DNA of 64,000 nucleotides from Odontesthes bonariensis. Taxonomy: Eukaryota; Chordata; Actinopteri; Atheriniformes; Atherinopsidae. The notes under the pieces were generated by a model, which made no database searches, was not told the DNA's origin, and saw nothing but the letters and a program-made list of their open reading frames with translations. Shown here one piece after another: positions 39,047 through 49,974 of the stretch. The stretch spans positions 28,944,449 through 29,008,448 of the forward strand of contig NC_134515.1 in NCBI RefSeq assembly GCF_027942865.1, given 5' to 3'. Position 1 is the stretch's first letter; every line of letters begins with the position of its first letter. A program made the position numbers and the translations under genes.

Positions 39047-40817
39047 GTTAAAAGTTAAAAGTCTACAATGCAACAAAAAAATTTTTTTTCCCAGAAATGC
39101 CTTGCTTATTTCAGCAAGAGAACGCCAAAGAGCATTGTATCAAAACATCTGACTCAGTGAGGGAGCTAAGTTGGCCTGGCTGCGGTCCAGACCCGTCATC
39201 CACTGAACACACTGACAGCTTTAAGAATACAAAACACAACAAAGTAGTATCGAACAACGAGGAGTGGTTCATTCCTATATCAAGCAAGTAACAGAAAGGA
39301 TTTTGCCCACAAAAACTACAGTAGTAAGTCTCCTAAGCTCACAGCCGAGTGTTGATATATAAAAAAAAGAAGGTCATGCAGCCCAGAAGAAAACATACCC
39401 CGATCCCAACTTTGGGCAATTTAATTTCTCAGTTTCAGAATTTGACAGGATCAGCATTTGGACATCATTGTATTCTGTTTTGTATTAAAATTGTGCGCTT
39501 TCTTTTTTTTCTTTTTCTTTTTTTTAGAAATAAGGCTGCTATTATAAATGGATAAACTGTTTTTACGATGATGTCAAACTCCAACCATGAAGATGTAAAC
39601 AAACACCTTTTAAATAATCTTCAGCTCGTACATTTCTGTTCAGTATCTAATACTCCTTACAGGACTATAAAATGACTCAACTGATCAACTGAGAGTAAAG
39701 GAAAGCTTCTCAAAAGAGGAAGTTGTTATTTAGCTTGGTCAGTGAGGCAACATTATGAAATTTCCTGCACAACCTTACCGATTCAAAGATGAAGGATCCT
39801 GGAAGGTGGAGCAAACAACACAACTGGTCACCCGTTTTTCAAACTTTGAAACGTAAACATCCAAAAGTTGACTCCTAAATGACAAATGACTTGACAAAAT
39901 TTCATCTGAATATGTGGCACTAAAGGACAAACGACCCTGGGAAAGAAAAAAAAAAAGCCAGCAGGTCGTCCGTGGTGTGAAAGGACAAAAATGATCAGAC
40001 ATAAAACACCTGGGAAAAGTGTCAGTTAACACACTCTCAATGAAAATATAACTGAGAGTTAAATGTTTGATGATTAATAATATATGTGGACATGACTTCT
40101 GTAGCAATGAAAAATAAAACAGTAAGAGTGGACGGTGGCATTGTCATTGTGCAAGAGACTGCTGTATAACCGGTTGGAAATGTTACACCGCACGATGAGA
40201 GCGATCGTTTCATAGTGGATCCAAACCATACCAGCAACAATGCCATCCATCATACCAGAGAGATCCTCTAACTGTATGGGTCAAGGGTTCAGGATCCTCC
40301 TTTAATTTGTCACCAATCTACAGTTTTACTCCAAATATATCAACATAACTAACAGAAAATAGTACATTTGTACCATGTTATCATCGACAGGTGTTGCGAT
40401 GTGTTTTGTAACTGAATAACAAAGTTAATCATGACGGGTAACATGAGGCAATTGCCCTTTCCACATCTGTCAAACAGTGAAATATTGCAAAGCACCATCC
40501 TGGCACAGCACATAACAAAGCATCATATAGATTAATCTGTTGATTACTTTTTAATGGGTCGTTTTGTTTTTTTTTCTGTGTTTTTCACAGAGTTTGAAGC
40601 AAATCTTCTGTCATCAAAAAATCAAAAACATTCAGTTTCTATTCAGCGTAACATTATTTAGAAACACTAAATCTTCATATTTGTGAAGCTGGAAGGAGCC
40701 AAGGTTTGACATTTTTTTTGTTTAAAAATGACTGGAAATACATATCCAATATAGTCAGTTAAGGGTTAGATGGCATTTATTTGGACACTGCGTTCCTGAA
40801 CAACCCAAACAGTGTAT

Positions 40818-41519
40818 TTAGTGTTTTTGAGGAACAATTCCAAACATATTAACATGACTCATAGTCAGAAAAGTTTCTTCCATTTCACAACTAGTACAAC
40901 ATGGACAATCGGATGACAGGTATGCGTGTTTCAGCGTGTGCGTTTGCGTTGCTTTATCGGAGGAGTTTTTCGCAGACCATTTGGAGGGACTCTGATGCAA
41001 CGAGGAGTTTACCGACAGACACAGCCCATTGCCAGTAAGTTGTGGAAAAGGGGCTGGACTAAACTCTGAAGAAAAGAGGTCATCCTGTGTGGGAATTTCC
41101 CTCTGGCCTGTCAGTGTGTGAGCCAGGAGTGGAGAGGGACCACATGTGGGTCCAATAGGAAACGAGGGGTCATCGAAGAAAGAATGTTTGAATGCGCAGA
41201 ATGTTTGAATGAATCTGAGCCAACACTGACAGCGTCGAGGAGGACTGCGAGCGCAGGAGCTGCGCAATGGAATGTTTTTCCAAAACACTACATGTGATTG
41301 TGTAAATTTCTCAAATCTATTTTTGAAGACTGCTAAAAATGACACAAAATATTTGCTACATTTTGCACCCAGTAAGCCTAAAGCCAGGCCACAAATTCTT
41401 ACATCTATTGCCATGCTCACAGAGGATAAAAATGTCTTAGTTAAATGTGGGTGTAGCATTCTTTTGGTGGTGATGTGTTGGAAAGGGAGGATGTTGCACA
41501 ACTGTTTAAAACTAAACAC
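40818..41519 (-). other. Unexplained 233-codon open frame
   Basis: The longest open frame in the gene-poor interval, starting at an ATG and ending at 40818. I recognise no domain; it is Ser/Cys/Phe-rich with no obvious signal peptide, transmembrane pattern or repeats. No splice partners or neighbouring homologous blocks were found. It may be chance or a non-coding transcript. I do not claim it is a gene. Confidence 0.12.
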
Positions 41520-43177
41520 TTCATCATTGAGAGTGTTGAAACATCCAAAATGTCATCCCTCACAGCACAAACAGCATAACACTGTTTCCATGCATCATTA
41601 AAAGGAGCATAACGTGACTTTTCACTGACATTGTGGTAAGCCTGTGATGCCTGACTTGGAAAAATATTTCCCCACCCCGAATTGTAACCATCACCTGCAA
41701 ATCACACCATGTTCGCTTGGTTTATCTCCTCTGTCTGGAGTTTGCTTGCTCGTGACAGATACGATTCATGCAGCTCACACAGTGATACGCAGTCCGAGGG
41801 CTTGGTAAATTCCACTGCGAAACCATTTGTCTACTTATCTATTGTGTCTGGTGTAACACACTTTGTCACTCCTATGTTGAACTGGTGAATTTTCTGCTGG
41901 CGGTTTTCCACTTGACGGTTAAACAAGGTTTACTAAGGATTAACACACGTCTCGCCTGTGCTCACTCCCAGCCAGGCGTCGGCTGTTCGAGCGTGACCTC
42001 AGTAGTGTGATGAGGTTAGTTGCTGATTAATTTTCAGTGCAACCTTGAACCCCTCTCCGGGCCAGTGGACCCAGCAGACTATTGACAGAGCCCTGTGCTA
42101 AAGATAAAGCTAACATTTCAGTGCTGCGTGCAGAGCGGCAGTCTTTTTTGCTGTTCTCAGCAGTATCATTTCACCATAAAATTGGTTGGGTTTATTTCAG
42201 GATCTGAGGACTTTGTGTCTCCTCATTAAGTAAACACGCTGGCGAAATTTGGGTTGGTGTTCAGACTAACTCAATAGTGGTGTGAGGAGTCTGCTTCTTG
42301 CTCTTGTTTTGGTATAAACAATTTGATTCCCTCTTTTTTTTTTAAAAAAAAGAAGAAATTTCTATAATTGTGTAACTGGACTGCTGAAACCTGGATGCCA
42401 TTTTTTTTTCTATTTGGACACACAATAAAATCATGGAAATAAATAAACTGTGATCAGTGACAATGTTGAAATATCTGTAGCCTGACTAATTTATTTCAAT
42501 CCTTCAGTTCTGATATGAAACGATCAAATTCCTGCAGTGTGTTTTGTTTATTTTACCAAAGTGACCTGAATTTAAAGAGTGCTAATTTGCCTCGTTGCTG
42601 TGCTGATTCCTTATCTGCAATATGTTGTTTCTGAAAAATATGGTAACACACTGCATACGATGACTGTGAATATAAGGCAAGAATAACGCCCATATCTGTC
42701 TGCACCTGCTTCAAAAGGAGGGAAATGAAGAAAAAACAAGTGAAATTGTTTAAACAAAGTATAAATCTATTTAATTCAATAAAATATCAAGTACAATTAA
42801 AGCATTTCACCTCTGAATATTAAATTATTAGACTTATTTCATTCATTGCCAACACTATTACAAAGAGTTGCATCATTTCACTGCAGCACAACTCTTCCCT
42901 TGACAGCCACTGCTGCAGATACACAAAATGTAGAAATTCACTGGTATGTATGTAAAACCTGCACAGAAATACTGCATACACCAACATTACATCAGAGAAT
43001 AAAGCTAAGGTGACATGTGAAGAGTCGTGAATGGTTGCGCAATCCATGCACCCACTTGTTCAGTCCCATTCAAAGTGTCCTTGTAAACTGGTGGTCGCTG
43101 TCTTCACCTGTGAAGCGTCCCGTTTTCAGCACAGTGGATCACCTCCTGCTCTTAAAGTCCATCAGCAGCGGAGGTGT

Positions 43178-44077
43178 CTAACATTGTCCGGTGGCAGAGA
43201 GCAGGTTGCGCAGGGTGGCCAGCTCTCTGGACAGCTGCTCCACGCGCTTCTGTAAACGATCGTTCTCTGCGGCCAGTTCCAGCACTTTGTGTTGCGTCTC
43301 CAAGTTGCGCATTTTGGCTTTGTCCCTGCTCTTCCTCACGGCGAGGTTGTTCCTCTCCCGCCTCTGTCTGTACTCTTCACTGTCCTTGTCCAGGCGTTTC
43401 TTTGCTTTCCCGCCGGACGTTTTGCCGCCGTGCGACGGTGACCTGCCTTTACCTGACGGGGTAGGTGTGCCGGGCGGGCTGGAGCAGGTCGAGGACGCGC
43501 TAGAGATGTTTCCCAGACTGCCACTGGTGGACTGGTAATGAAGATAGGACCTCATGTCGAACCCAGATGACCCGTTCTCCATTTTTGTGTCTTCTTGACT
43601 GTCGTCTCTCTCCGCAGCGGCAGCAGCAGCAGCAGCGGCGGCGGCAGCAGCTCTGTAGCGGATCCCGGCGAGTTCAGGGCTGAGCACGCTGTCCACACGG
43701 GTCTCCTGCAGCTCGGTGTAACCCAGCGCGTAGGGCTCCCTGGGGTCCCTCAAGTTGTCGCACTGGCTCGTCTCCAGCTCGTTGAGCAACGAGTAGTTCT
43801 TGTAGTTCTGCAAAGCTGCGACTCTTTTGATCTTGCTCTCCGCCAGAAAATCGGAGAAAACGTCCCCCTGCTGCTGAGTCTGCGGCGCCAGCTGCGGACA
43901 GTGCAAAGCTGAATCCAGGTAAACGCTGAAGTCGATCGCTCTCTCCCGCTCTTCGATGCCCAGCTCCGTCATCGAGTCGCCGAGCCTCCAATAAGAGTTG
44001 CCGCCGATGGGACTGATAATGCTGTCTCTGTTGTGGATAGCAAAGCTGCCCTCCTCGTACAAGCCGGCCACTTCCAT
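43178..44077 (-). CDS. cebpb: CCAAT/enhancer-binding protein beta, 299 aa, single exon
   Basis: A bZIP transcription factor of inflammation, adipogenesis and liver genes. The frame is intronless, as in all vertebrate C/EBP-beta genes. The start is the ATG at 44075-44077 ([10 protein letters not shown]); a GTG-led extension upstream is not needed. Visible parts: the activation segment [17 protein letters not shown], a DVFSDFLAE block, 13 alanines (43613-43651, written with mixed codons), a Ser/Pro region, then a basic region ([20 protein letters not shown]) and a leucine zipper ([20 protein letters not shown]) ending LLSATGQC. The zipper and basic helix are typical of C/EBP alpha/beta/delta. 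The activation segment, the short length and the position between ptpn1 and peds1 point to beta. The tail is like human C/EBP-beta, which ends SGHC. Confidence 0.95.
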   Translation of the reverse strand: MEVAGLYEEGSFAIHNRDSIISPIGGNSYWRLGDSMTELGIEERERAIDFSVYLDSALHCPQLAPQTQQQGDVFSDFLAESKIKRVAALQNYKNYSLLNELETSQCDNLRDPREPYALGYTELQETRVDSVLSPELAGIRYRAAAAAAAAAAAAAERDDSQEDTKMENGSSGFDMRSYLHYQSTSGSLGNISSASSTCSSPPGTPTPSGKGRSPSHGGKTSGGKAKKRLDKDSEEYRQRRERNNLAVRKSRDKAKMRNLETQHKVLELAAENDRLQKRVEQLSRELATLRNLLSATGQC

Positions 44078-44269
44078 GGATCTTAACACCCGCCGGATTG
44101 CAGGGCTGAGGTGAGACGCCCTGAGTGCTTGAGGTTCAGCTGGTTGAGTTGTGAAACGGGTCGGAATGTGTTGAGTTTAAATCTCCTGTGTCACTGCCTG
44201 TGGTAACACGCAGCAACTGCTTCGCAAGAGCTCATGGATTGGGAGGAATTGACAGATCTTCCTGTCTCG

Positions 44270-44330
44270 GGGGGTTTTATTAAGAACACGGGGGCGGGGT
44301 TAAACCTCTCTGGGCAGGTGTGTCACGTGC
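44270..44330 (-). promoter_or_regulatory. cebpb: cebpb proximal promoter
   Basis: About 200-250 bases upstream of the start codon lie a TAATAAAA element (TATA-like, 44275-44282), a GC box (GGGGCGGGG at 44291-44299) and CACGTG (E-box, 44324-44329). The cluster and spacing suit a TATA-type promoter but are sequence matches only. Confidence 0.45.
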
Positions 44331-46784
44331 AGCGCGGGGCCGACCGTACAACCTGTTCCCCTCCAGAAGACCTTCCCCACATTCAACTATTTCCAACACA
44401 CTAAAAGATTGAACTCGAGCATTTCTCCCCCGCCTTTTTTCTCAAAAAGACGTGTATGGTATTGTAGGCTAAATAATAAATAAATAAATAAATATATACC
44501 AAAAATAAAAAAACAACAAAGTTGTCCTACAGCTACAGCAGCAGGATGAAAAACAACGTCCCGTAGCCTTACAGGGTTGAACTGGTTTACTGTAAAATGA
44601 AACTGGAGTGAAACGCAAATAAAAAGTGAAAATATGAACCAACATCATCGCGGTGGTCATAAAACATGGTTCTGGGTTAAGGCTCCTTGGTGCGTGCTGA
44701 ACGCGCGCCCTCTGCCGTTCCGGCACATCTCATGAATTCCACAGTAATGGAAAAATTTCGCGACAACATGTTTACCATTTTCACTTCATACGTAATAATC
44801 TTGTAACAGTGACACTCATGAAAGCAGCCCTACAGAGCTGGGACCCCACAACTTCCACAAGCTGCGTGAAACCACGAAACGTCTCTGCTGTGGTGTGACG
44901 GAGCTCAGCAAGCGATGCCTCACTCCAATACTGTATAAAGGTCAGAGTGGGTGTTCTGTGAAATTCAGTCTGTCTAGTTCATGTCTGAAATTATTACAAA
45001 TAAGAGTCTTCAAAGATTTCTGTGATTGTCAATTTTCTCCCACAGCATGGCATTTAAATAAATAGCCACAATAGTCCCAGGCATAGCTGTGTCACTTAGA
45101 ACACGACACAGTGATATGCCTTGATTGTAAATACCCCCCCCCCAAAAAAAAACAAAAAAAACAAAAAAAAAAACAGGTCTTTGTGCCACATGTAGCCTAC
45201 TTAATAGGAGAGTTTCACGAGACCAAGTGAAAACAGAATGTTAATAACTTTGCCTTCAGCTCTAGTTACAGGCAGCACAAAAACAGGAGTTCTGAATCTA
45301 ATCACCTTCCTCTACAGGTCAATATCACAGAGTTGCATTTACAAGGCGCTTCACGATCTAAGGAGGATGCATACGTCTCTGCCTCTATGACTTATATTCA
45401 GGACAGAGAACTACAGAAAGGCATAACCAAACTTCCAGCGCAGATGACAAAAACATTAAGTCATACTGCCCCCTAGCGTTGAGCATCAAGACTCCATCTT
45501 GTCCTACGTTGAGATCTGCTTCAACTCAGGCCAAAAGCACTTTTCTGTTTGGTAATCCAAACATCCCTTGCTTTCCCAGGAGGCATACGCTTATACACAT
45601 TCACTTGTGATTTACTTTTCAAGGCATTTTTCGTTTTTTTTTTTGTTCACAGTAACCAAAAATGGCGACTTCCCGTATTAGACACCCACCCCCTTAGCTG
45701 GATTTACACGTTAAGAGGTCCCAGGAAAAGAGTTTGCCGACGGGCCTCCTCTGAAAAACAGATGCAAATGTTTACTTCTGCCTCCAAGCTTCAAGTAAAG
45801 CGACATGAAAAAAAACAAAAAACAGCTTCTTTATAGACACAAAACACTAACCAGTGCTGTTGCAACACACAGTGAACACATAGGACTGTTAGGACAAAGA
45901 GTCAAATAAAAAAGTAAAATACACAACATTTACTTGTAAGAAATCTGGCAGAGTTGGGCTTTAAGGTGTTTGAATAGAAAAACTCGAGCACATGTGTCAG
46001 TTTAGTGTCTGCTGAGCAGCACCATGTAAAGTGTATGCACTGAAAGTAAACAACCTTAATAATAAAAAAAACCCAAAACAATTAATATCCCACCTACTAA
46101 CATGATATGAATAATTTAGTTTTGTTGAATACTCAGTGCAGCATGGTTGTCTTTTCCTACATCCTTAGGAAATACTCCAACCATCTTACCTTTACGTCCT
46201 GATGTTTTAAGGTGTGGTCAAGAAAAAGTGCTTAGGTGAAGACTAAAGAAGTTGATACATTTGACTACTGGGTCCCTTCTAAAAGTCAACGAAGGATCCC
46301 TAACGGTTTCCGCTTCTAGGATGTCACTCCATCAGATCTCCGAGGACTGTTCTGATGTCAAGGATCCTTCAAAGGACTCGGGCCTTCGTTCTGTGAAATT
46401 ATTTTTATTCATAACTGCCCTAAACCATTAGGGTTTTTATCTTTGTAATGTATTTAGTCACAGAGCAGAGAAGTAGAAATCGCAAATATTAATCACTGTT
46501 AGGGAGCCAGTTAACAGCTACCAGTTATGTAACAGTAACGTCAGTTTTTTCCACTGCTCTGTGTGTGTGGATGATGAGGGGACCAATCATTGTGACCTTT
46601 GCCCGCGAGTTAAGACAGTTCTCTTATGTGTTTTTTTTCTTCTTATCCAAGGAAGGACTCTTAACCTAAGAAGAACGTGATCCGGACATATCCTTAACTT
46701 TGAAAAACACTCTTGGAGTTTTCATTATCCAATGCAGTCCAAAACATGGTGGTGCTTCCGTCGTGCATCAAGAGATCTAATTTC

Positions 46785-46840
46785 GTACCATAAACATGTA
46801 CATGTTCGCTGGTATGACAATAAAGAATCCTTGAATCCTT
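46785..46840 (+). mobile_element. Retroelement 3' tail scrap
   Basis: ACATGTACATGTTCGCTGG...GACAATAAAGAATCCTTGAATCCTT is the sort of AATAAAG tail with short end repeats found on fish LINEs. No coding part remains next to it. Confidence 0.4.
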
Positions 46841-47422
46841 AAAGAGACGCACTGAATGGATCAAAAGACTGATGTTTAAGAGTGAGAGAACCTAAGTACA
46901 AGAAACATCCATAAACAGTCATTGTTGCCAAAGGTTTTACAACCAAAAGTTAGTGAAGGGTAGAACTTTGTGTCCAAAAAGCATCTCTGTTTATAATTCA
47001 TATTTAAATTTTGTTCCTTCCTGTGCTTGTTCTATTCCCTCTAAATGCATTAATAAAATTGCTGATTACATTTTTGTTCATTTGTATTCCATCACAAGTT
47101 ATGCACCCCATGCCTACAATAATCAAGAGGTTTCATGTTGAGGTTTTGCCATTTTTATCTCAAGAGTCCCTGTTTGCTGCTTTACGACTGGAGGAGCTAC
47201 TGTAAACTGTTCAAACCGGGGCAGAAATAGCAGCAACAAAGTGACTCAGCAGTTCCACAGAAATGGTGATGTTAAGGTTGTTAGCATTAGTCACTCACGC
47301 AAGTATAGCGACAATAGAAAAAATATAAATGTTTTTTTTTTTTACTGAATTTAGAAAGGAAATGTTTGTCTGGCTTAAAAAGTTAACTTTTCATTTATAC
47401 TGGGAAGGGGGGCTTTTTTAAT

Positions 47423-47456
47423 CGTTATCTGCAGTGAAATATCACTGCAGATAACG
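47423..47456. repeat. Perfect inverted repeat, 15-bp arms, 4-base loop
   Basis: CGTTATCTGCAGTGA (47423-47437), loop AATA, then the exact reverse complement (47442-47456). It is about 380 bases upstream of the peds1 start codon. Confidence 0.9.
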
Positions 47457-47837
47457 TCTCAGCTGACTTTATGCTGTGAACCATTCCCAAAATTGGGGTT
47501 GGAGTATCACAAAATCGGCCAGGTGACATATGTCGCTCACACCTGTTCCGTTCTTTCAAGGGTTTGTTTCGTATCCCAACAGCTCCATCTACCGTTCAGG
47601 GCGGCCAAGAGACACGAGGGGTGGGGCCAGAGCCTTCTGTCTCACCCTCCTCCCAATTGGCCTCGCCGATCTTTCTCGAACCGTTCTTCCCCGGTGTTGA
47701 TTGGCTGTCGCGCTCAGCGACTTACATTTGATTGGTGGAAAGCGTTACACTTTCTGTGGGCTGAGAAGCTGACGATTCCGTTGGTTCCTGGCTCTGAGTA
47801 GAAGAAGTATTGAAGGGGCCGGGCCCACGGCTGAGAA

Positions 47838-49974
47838 ATGGCGAGTACGGCAAACGAGAATGGGTGTGGGGTGGCAACAGAGACGACACAGCCGCAGGGA
47901 CCGGGCCGGGGTGCGGCCAGATGGGGTCCACAACACGCCGGTGCCCGAGAACTGGCCAATTTGTACTCGCCAGGTGAGTCGATCCTCTCAGCAGCTCTGT
48001 TTTTTGTGGGGTTGGTTCTGCCGGTTCAAGTGTCCATGAGTGGTGTGACATAACGACAGGCTTTAGTTAGTTGGCAAAAAACTAACCAAAAAGGCAACTA
48101 ATTCAGCAATCAAAAGCACAAGACTGTTTTTAGCTGCTATGATCTAATGTCACCGAACAATCAGATCAGTGGCAGTCGTGGTCTTTTTTTTGTTGTCACA
48201 ATGCTGTGGTTACACAATAGGAATCATGTGAGACTGGTGGAGTTTGTGTTGGAGTTGCTGCGCTGCTTTGACATTTCGAACATCGGGCAGAGGTTAGAAG
48301 AATCCACTGCACGTTTTTCAGGCTCAAATGCCTCATCTGCTCATGGAGCTGTTGTCACATTTTCTGACGGGGTTGCTCCCAAGTCAACCCAAAGACTGCA
48401 ACTCCAGGAACAAAGCGTCACCGAGAGCTCATGTTAGAATTTTTCATTCAGAACTCACACTATTCATTTGCATTCACAAAGTGTAAGGCCCACCTGCTCT
48501 TTGTACAAATACTAGATGGTTTTCTGACTGATTTGATTGTGAGGTGAGCAGTCCTTTTCCTTTTGTCTTTTTTTTTTTAAAGCAATTGAAATGGTAGATT
48601 AATTTTAATTGTAAGATGCAGACAGGAATTCCAAGCCCATCATTTCATCACAGTCATGTAACATGTGCAGAGCAGAGGAATGTTGCCTCACTGGGAGTCA
48701 GTGTTTTGAAGAGCAGCTTGATAAGGTCATGAACCTTCAGACATGTTATTTTTGGATTGCATGACATCATACTATGTTCTGGTAATGTGGACTGGAGGTG
48801 TAGCTTTACTGGTAACCTTCTCAGAAAAGTTTCCCGATCCTTCCTTATCCATGTGTCCTTTTTTTTCTTTTCCCGTAAGGCAAAAGATGTCAAGAATGGA
48901 TAAGCGTCATCCTCTGCTTCTCTCTCATGGCCTTCAACTTCATTCACCTTCTTGCCAATTTCCATTTTGGACATTTTTGGTCCATCTTGTTGGGCATTGG
49001 TAAGCACTGAATTCAGTACTATGAATTGTCTTGGTGTTATATTGTCAGTATTTGTGTCGGTCTTATTCTGTGGCACTTCAACTTCTTTTCAGTGGCAGGA
49101 ATACTCACTGCTGACTTTGCGTCAGGACTGGTTCACTGGGGGGCCGATACGTGGGGATCGGTGGATCTGCCAATCTTTGGAAGAGTATGTTTTTCAACTC
49201 CAAAAACACTTTTATGGAAAGGGACCCACCCCCCTAAATCACCTCATATTTTTTTGTGCTGCAGGCCTTTATACGTCCGTTCAGAGAGCACCACATCGAC
49301 CCGACGGCCATCACCCGTCACGACTTCATCGAGACCAACGGTGACAACTGCATGCTGACCATAGTCCCTCTAGCAAACATGGCCTTCAACTTTCTCACCC
49401 TCTCCCCTGGTGAGTTTTGAAAATGCTGTAAACTGATCTAACCTGTTGCTTCAGAAATAATCAGTGAGAGAAAAGCGCAGCAAACGGATGACTAATGTTC
49501 TTTCTGTCTTCCTTTAACTGCAGCGGAGATCTACCATAACTACCCCTGGTACTGCTTCTTGTTTGCATTGGCCATCTTTGTGACTCTTACCAACCAGATT
49601 CACAAGTGGTCGCACACGTACTTCGGCCTTCCTCGCTGGGTGGTGTTCCTACAGGATTGCCACATCATCCTTCCCCGCAAGCACCACCGCATCCATCACG
49701 TTTCGCCTCACGAGACGTACTTCTGCATCACCACAGGTTCGCCATCGGTCCTCGGGGGATTGCAGATAACACTGCAGTGTTTTAAAGATGTTGTCGGGAT
49801 GAGAGTGGAGCAAGTTTGATACTGAGCTTTTCTTTCTTCCCCACCTCTCTAGGTTGGCTGAATTACCCTCTGGAGAAGCTGGCTTTCTGGAGAAACTTGG
49901 AGGATCTCATCCAGGGCGTGACGGGAGAGAAGCCCAGGGCGGACGACCTGAAATGGGCTAAAAAAGTGAAGTAA
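47838..49974 (+). CDS. peds1: Plasmanylethanolamine desaturase (TMEM189/PEDS1), 275 aa
   Basis: The ER desaturase that makes the vinyl-ether bond of plasmalogens. Six coding exons: 47838-47973, 48880-48999, 49093-49184, 49265-49409, 49524-49736 and 49853-49974 (828 nt), all with GT/AG and joining in frame. The protein begins MASTANENG, then [20 protein letters not shown], as in the human protein. Histidine motifs expected to bind metal are visible: [38 protein letters not shown] and the cluster [17 protein letters not shown]. Hydrophobic stretches occur between them. It ends [16 protein letters not shown]. The human protein has 270 aa. Exon 5 ends in a weak-looking GTTCGC donor. It is followed on the same strand by ube2v1, the order that gives read-through transcripts in mammals. 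Confidence 0.97.
47974..48879 (+). other. peds1: peds1 intron 1
   Basis: Contains a T run near 48569-48580; no recognised repeat or coding block. Confidence 0.8.

Larger units (their letters stand above)
32081..43177. other. Gene-poor interval between ptpn1 and cebpb
   Basis: About 11 kb without a recognised gene. Within it lie copy 2 of the UTR block (33400-33480), a CTCF-like motif (33195-33212), a perfect 15-bp hairpin (37853-37888), a TTAA-flanked foldback element (38345-39046), and an unexplained 233-codon minus-strand open frame (40818-41519). The right end (about 42490-43177) should be the cebpb 3' UTR: minus-strand AATAAA occurs at 42547-42552 and near 42489. The rest is AT-rich with nothing I can name. 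Confidence 0.6.
44331..47837. other. Intergenic region between divergent cebpb and peds1
   Basis: No coding exon was recognised. It contains a (TAAA)n run near 44475-44492, a C/A homopolymer patch near 45134-45175, a CTCF-like motif (45464-45478), a retroelement 3' tail (about 46785-46840) and a perfect hairpin (47423-47456). Bases 47500-47837 are GC-richer and should hold the peds1 promoter and 5' UTR. Confidence 0.6.

Noticed and set aside
43595-43912. Plus-strand open frame opposite cebpb
   Set aside because: A shadow of the GC-rich cebpb coding strand; the minus-strand bZIP frame explains it.
44078-44089. Upstream extension of cebpb by four codons
   Set aside because: The extension begins with GTG, not ATG; the MEVAG start matches other fish C/EBP-beta.
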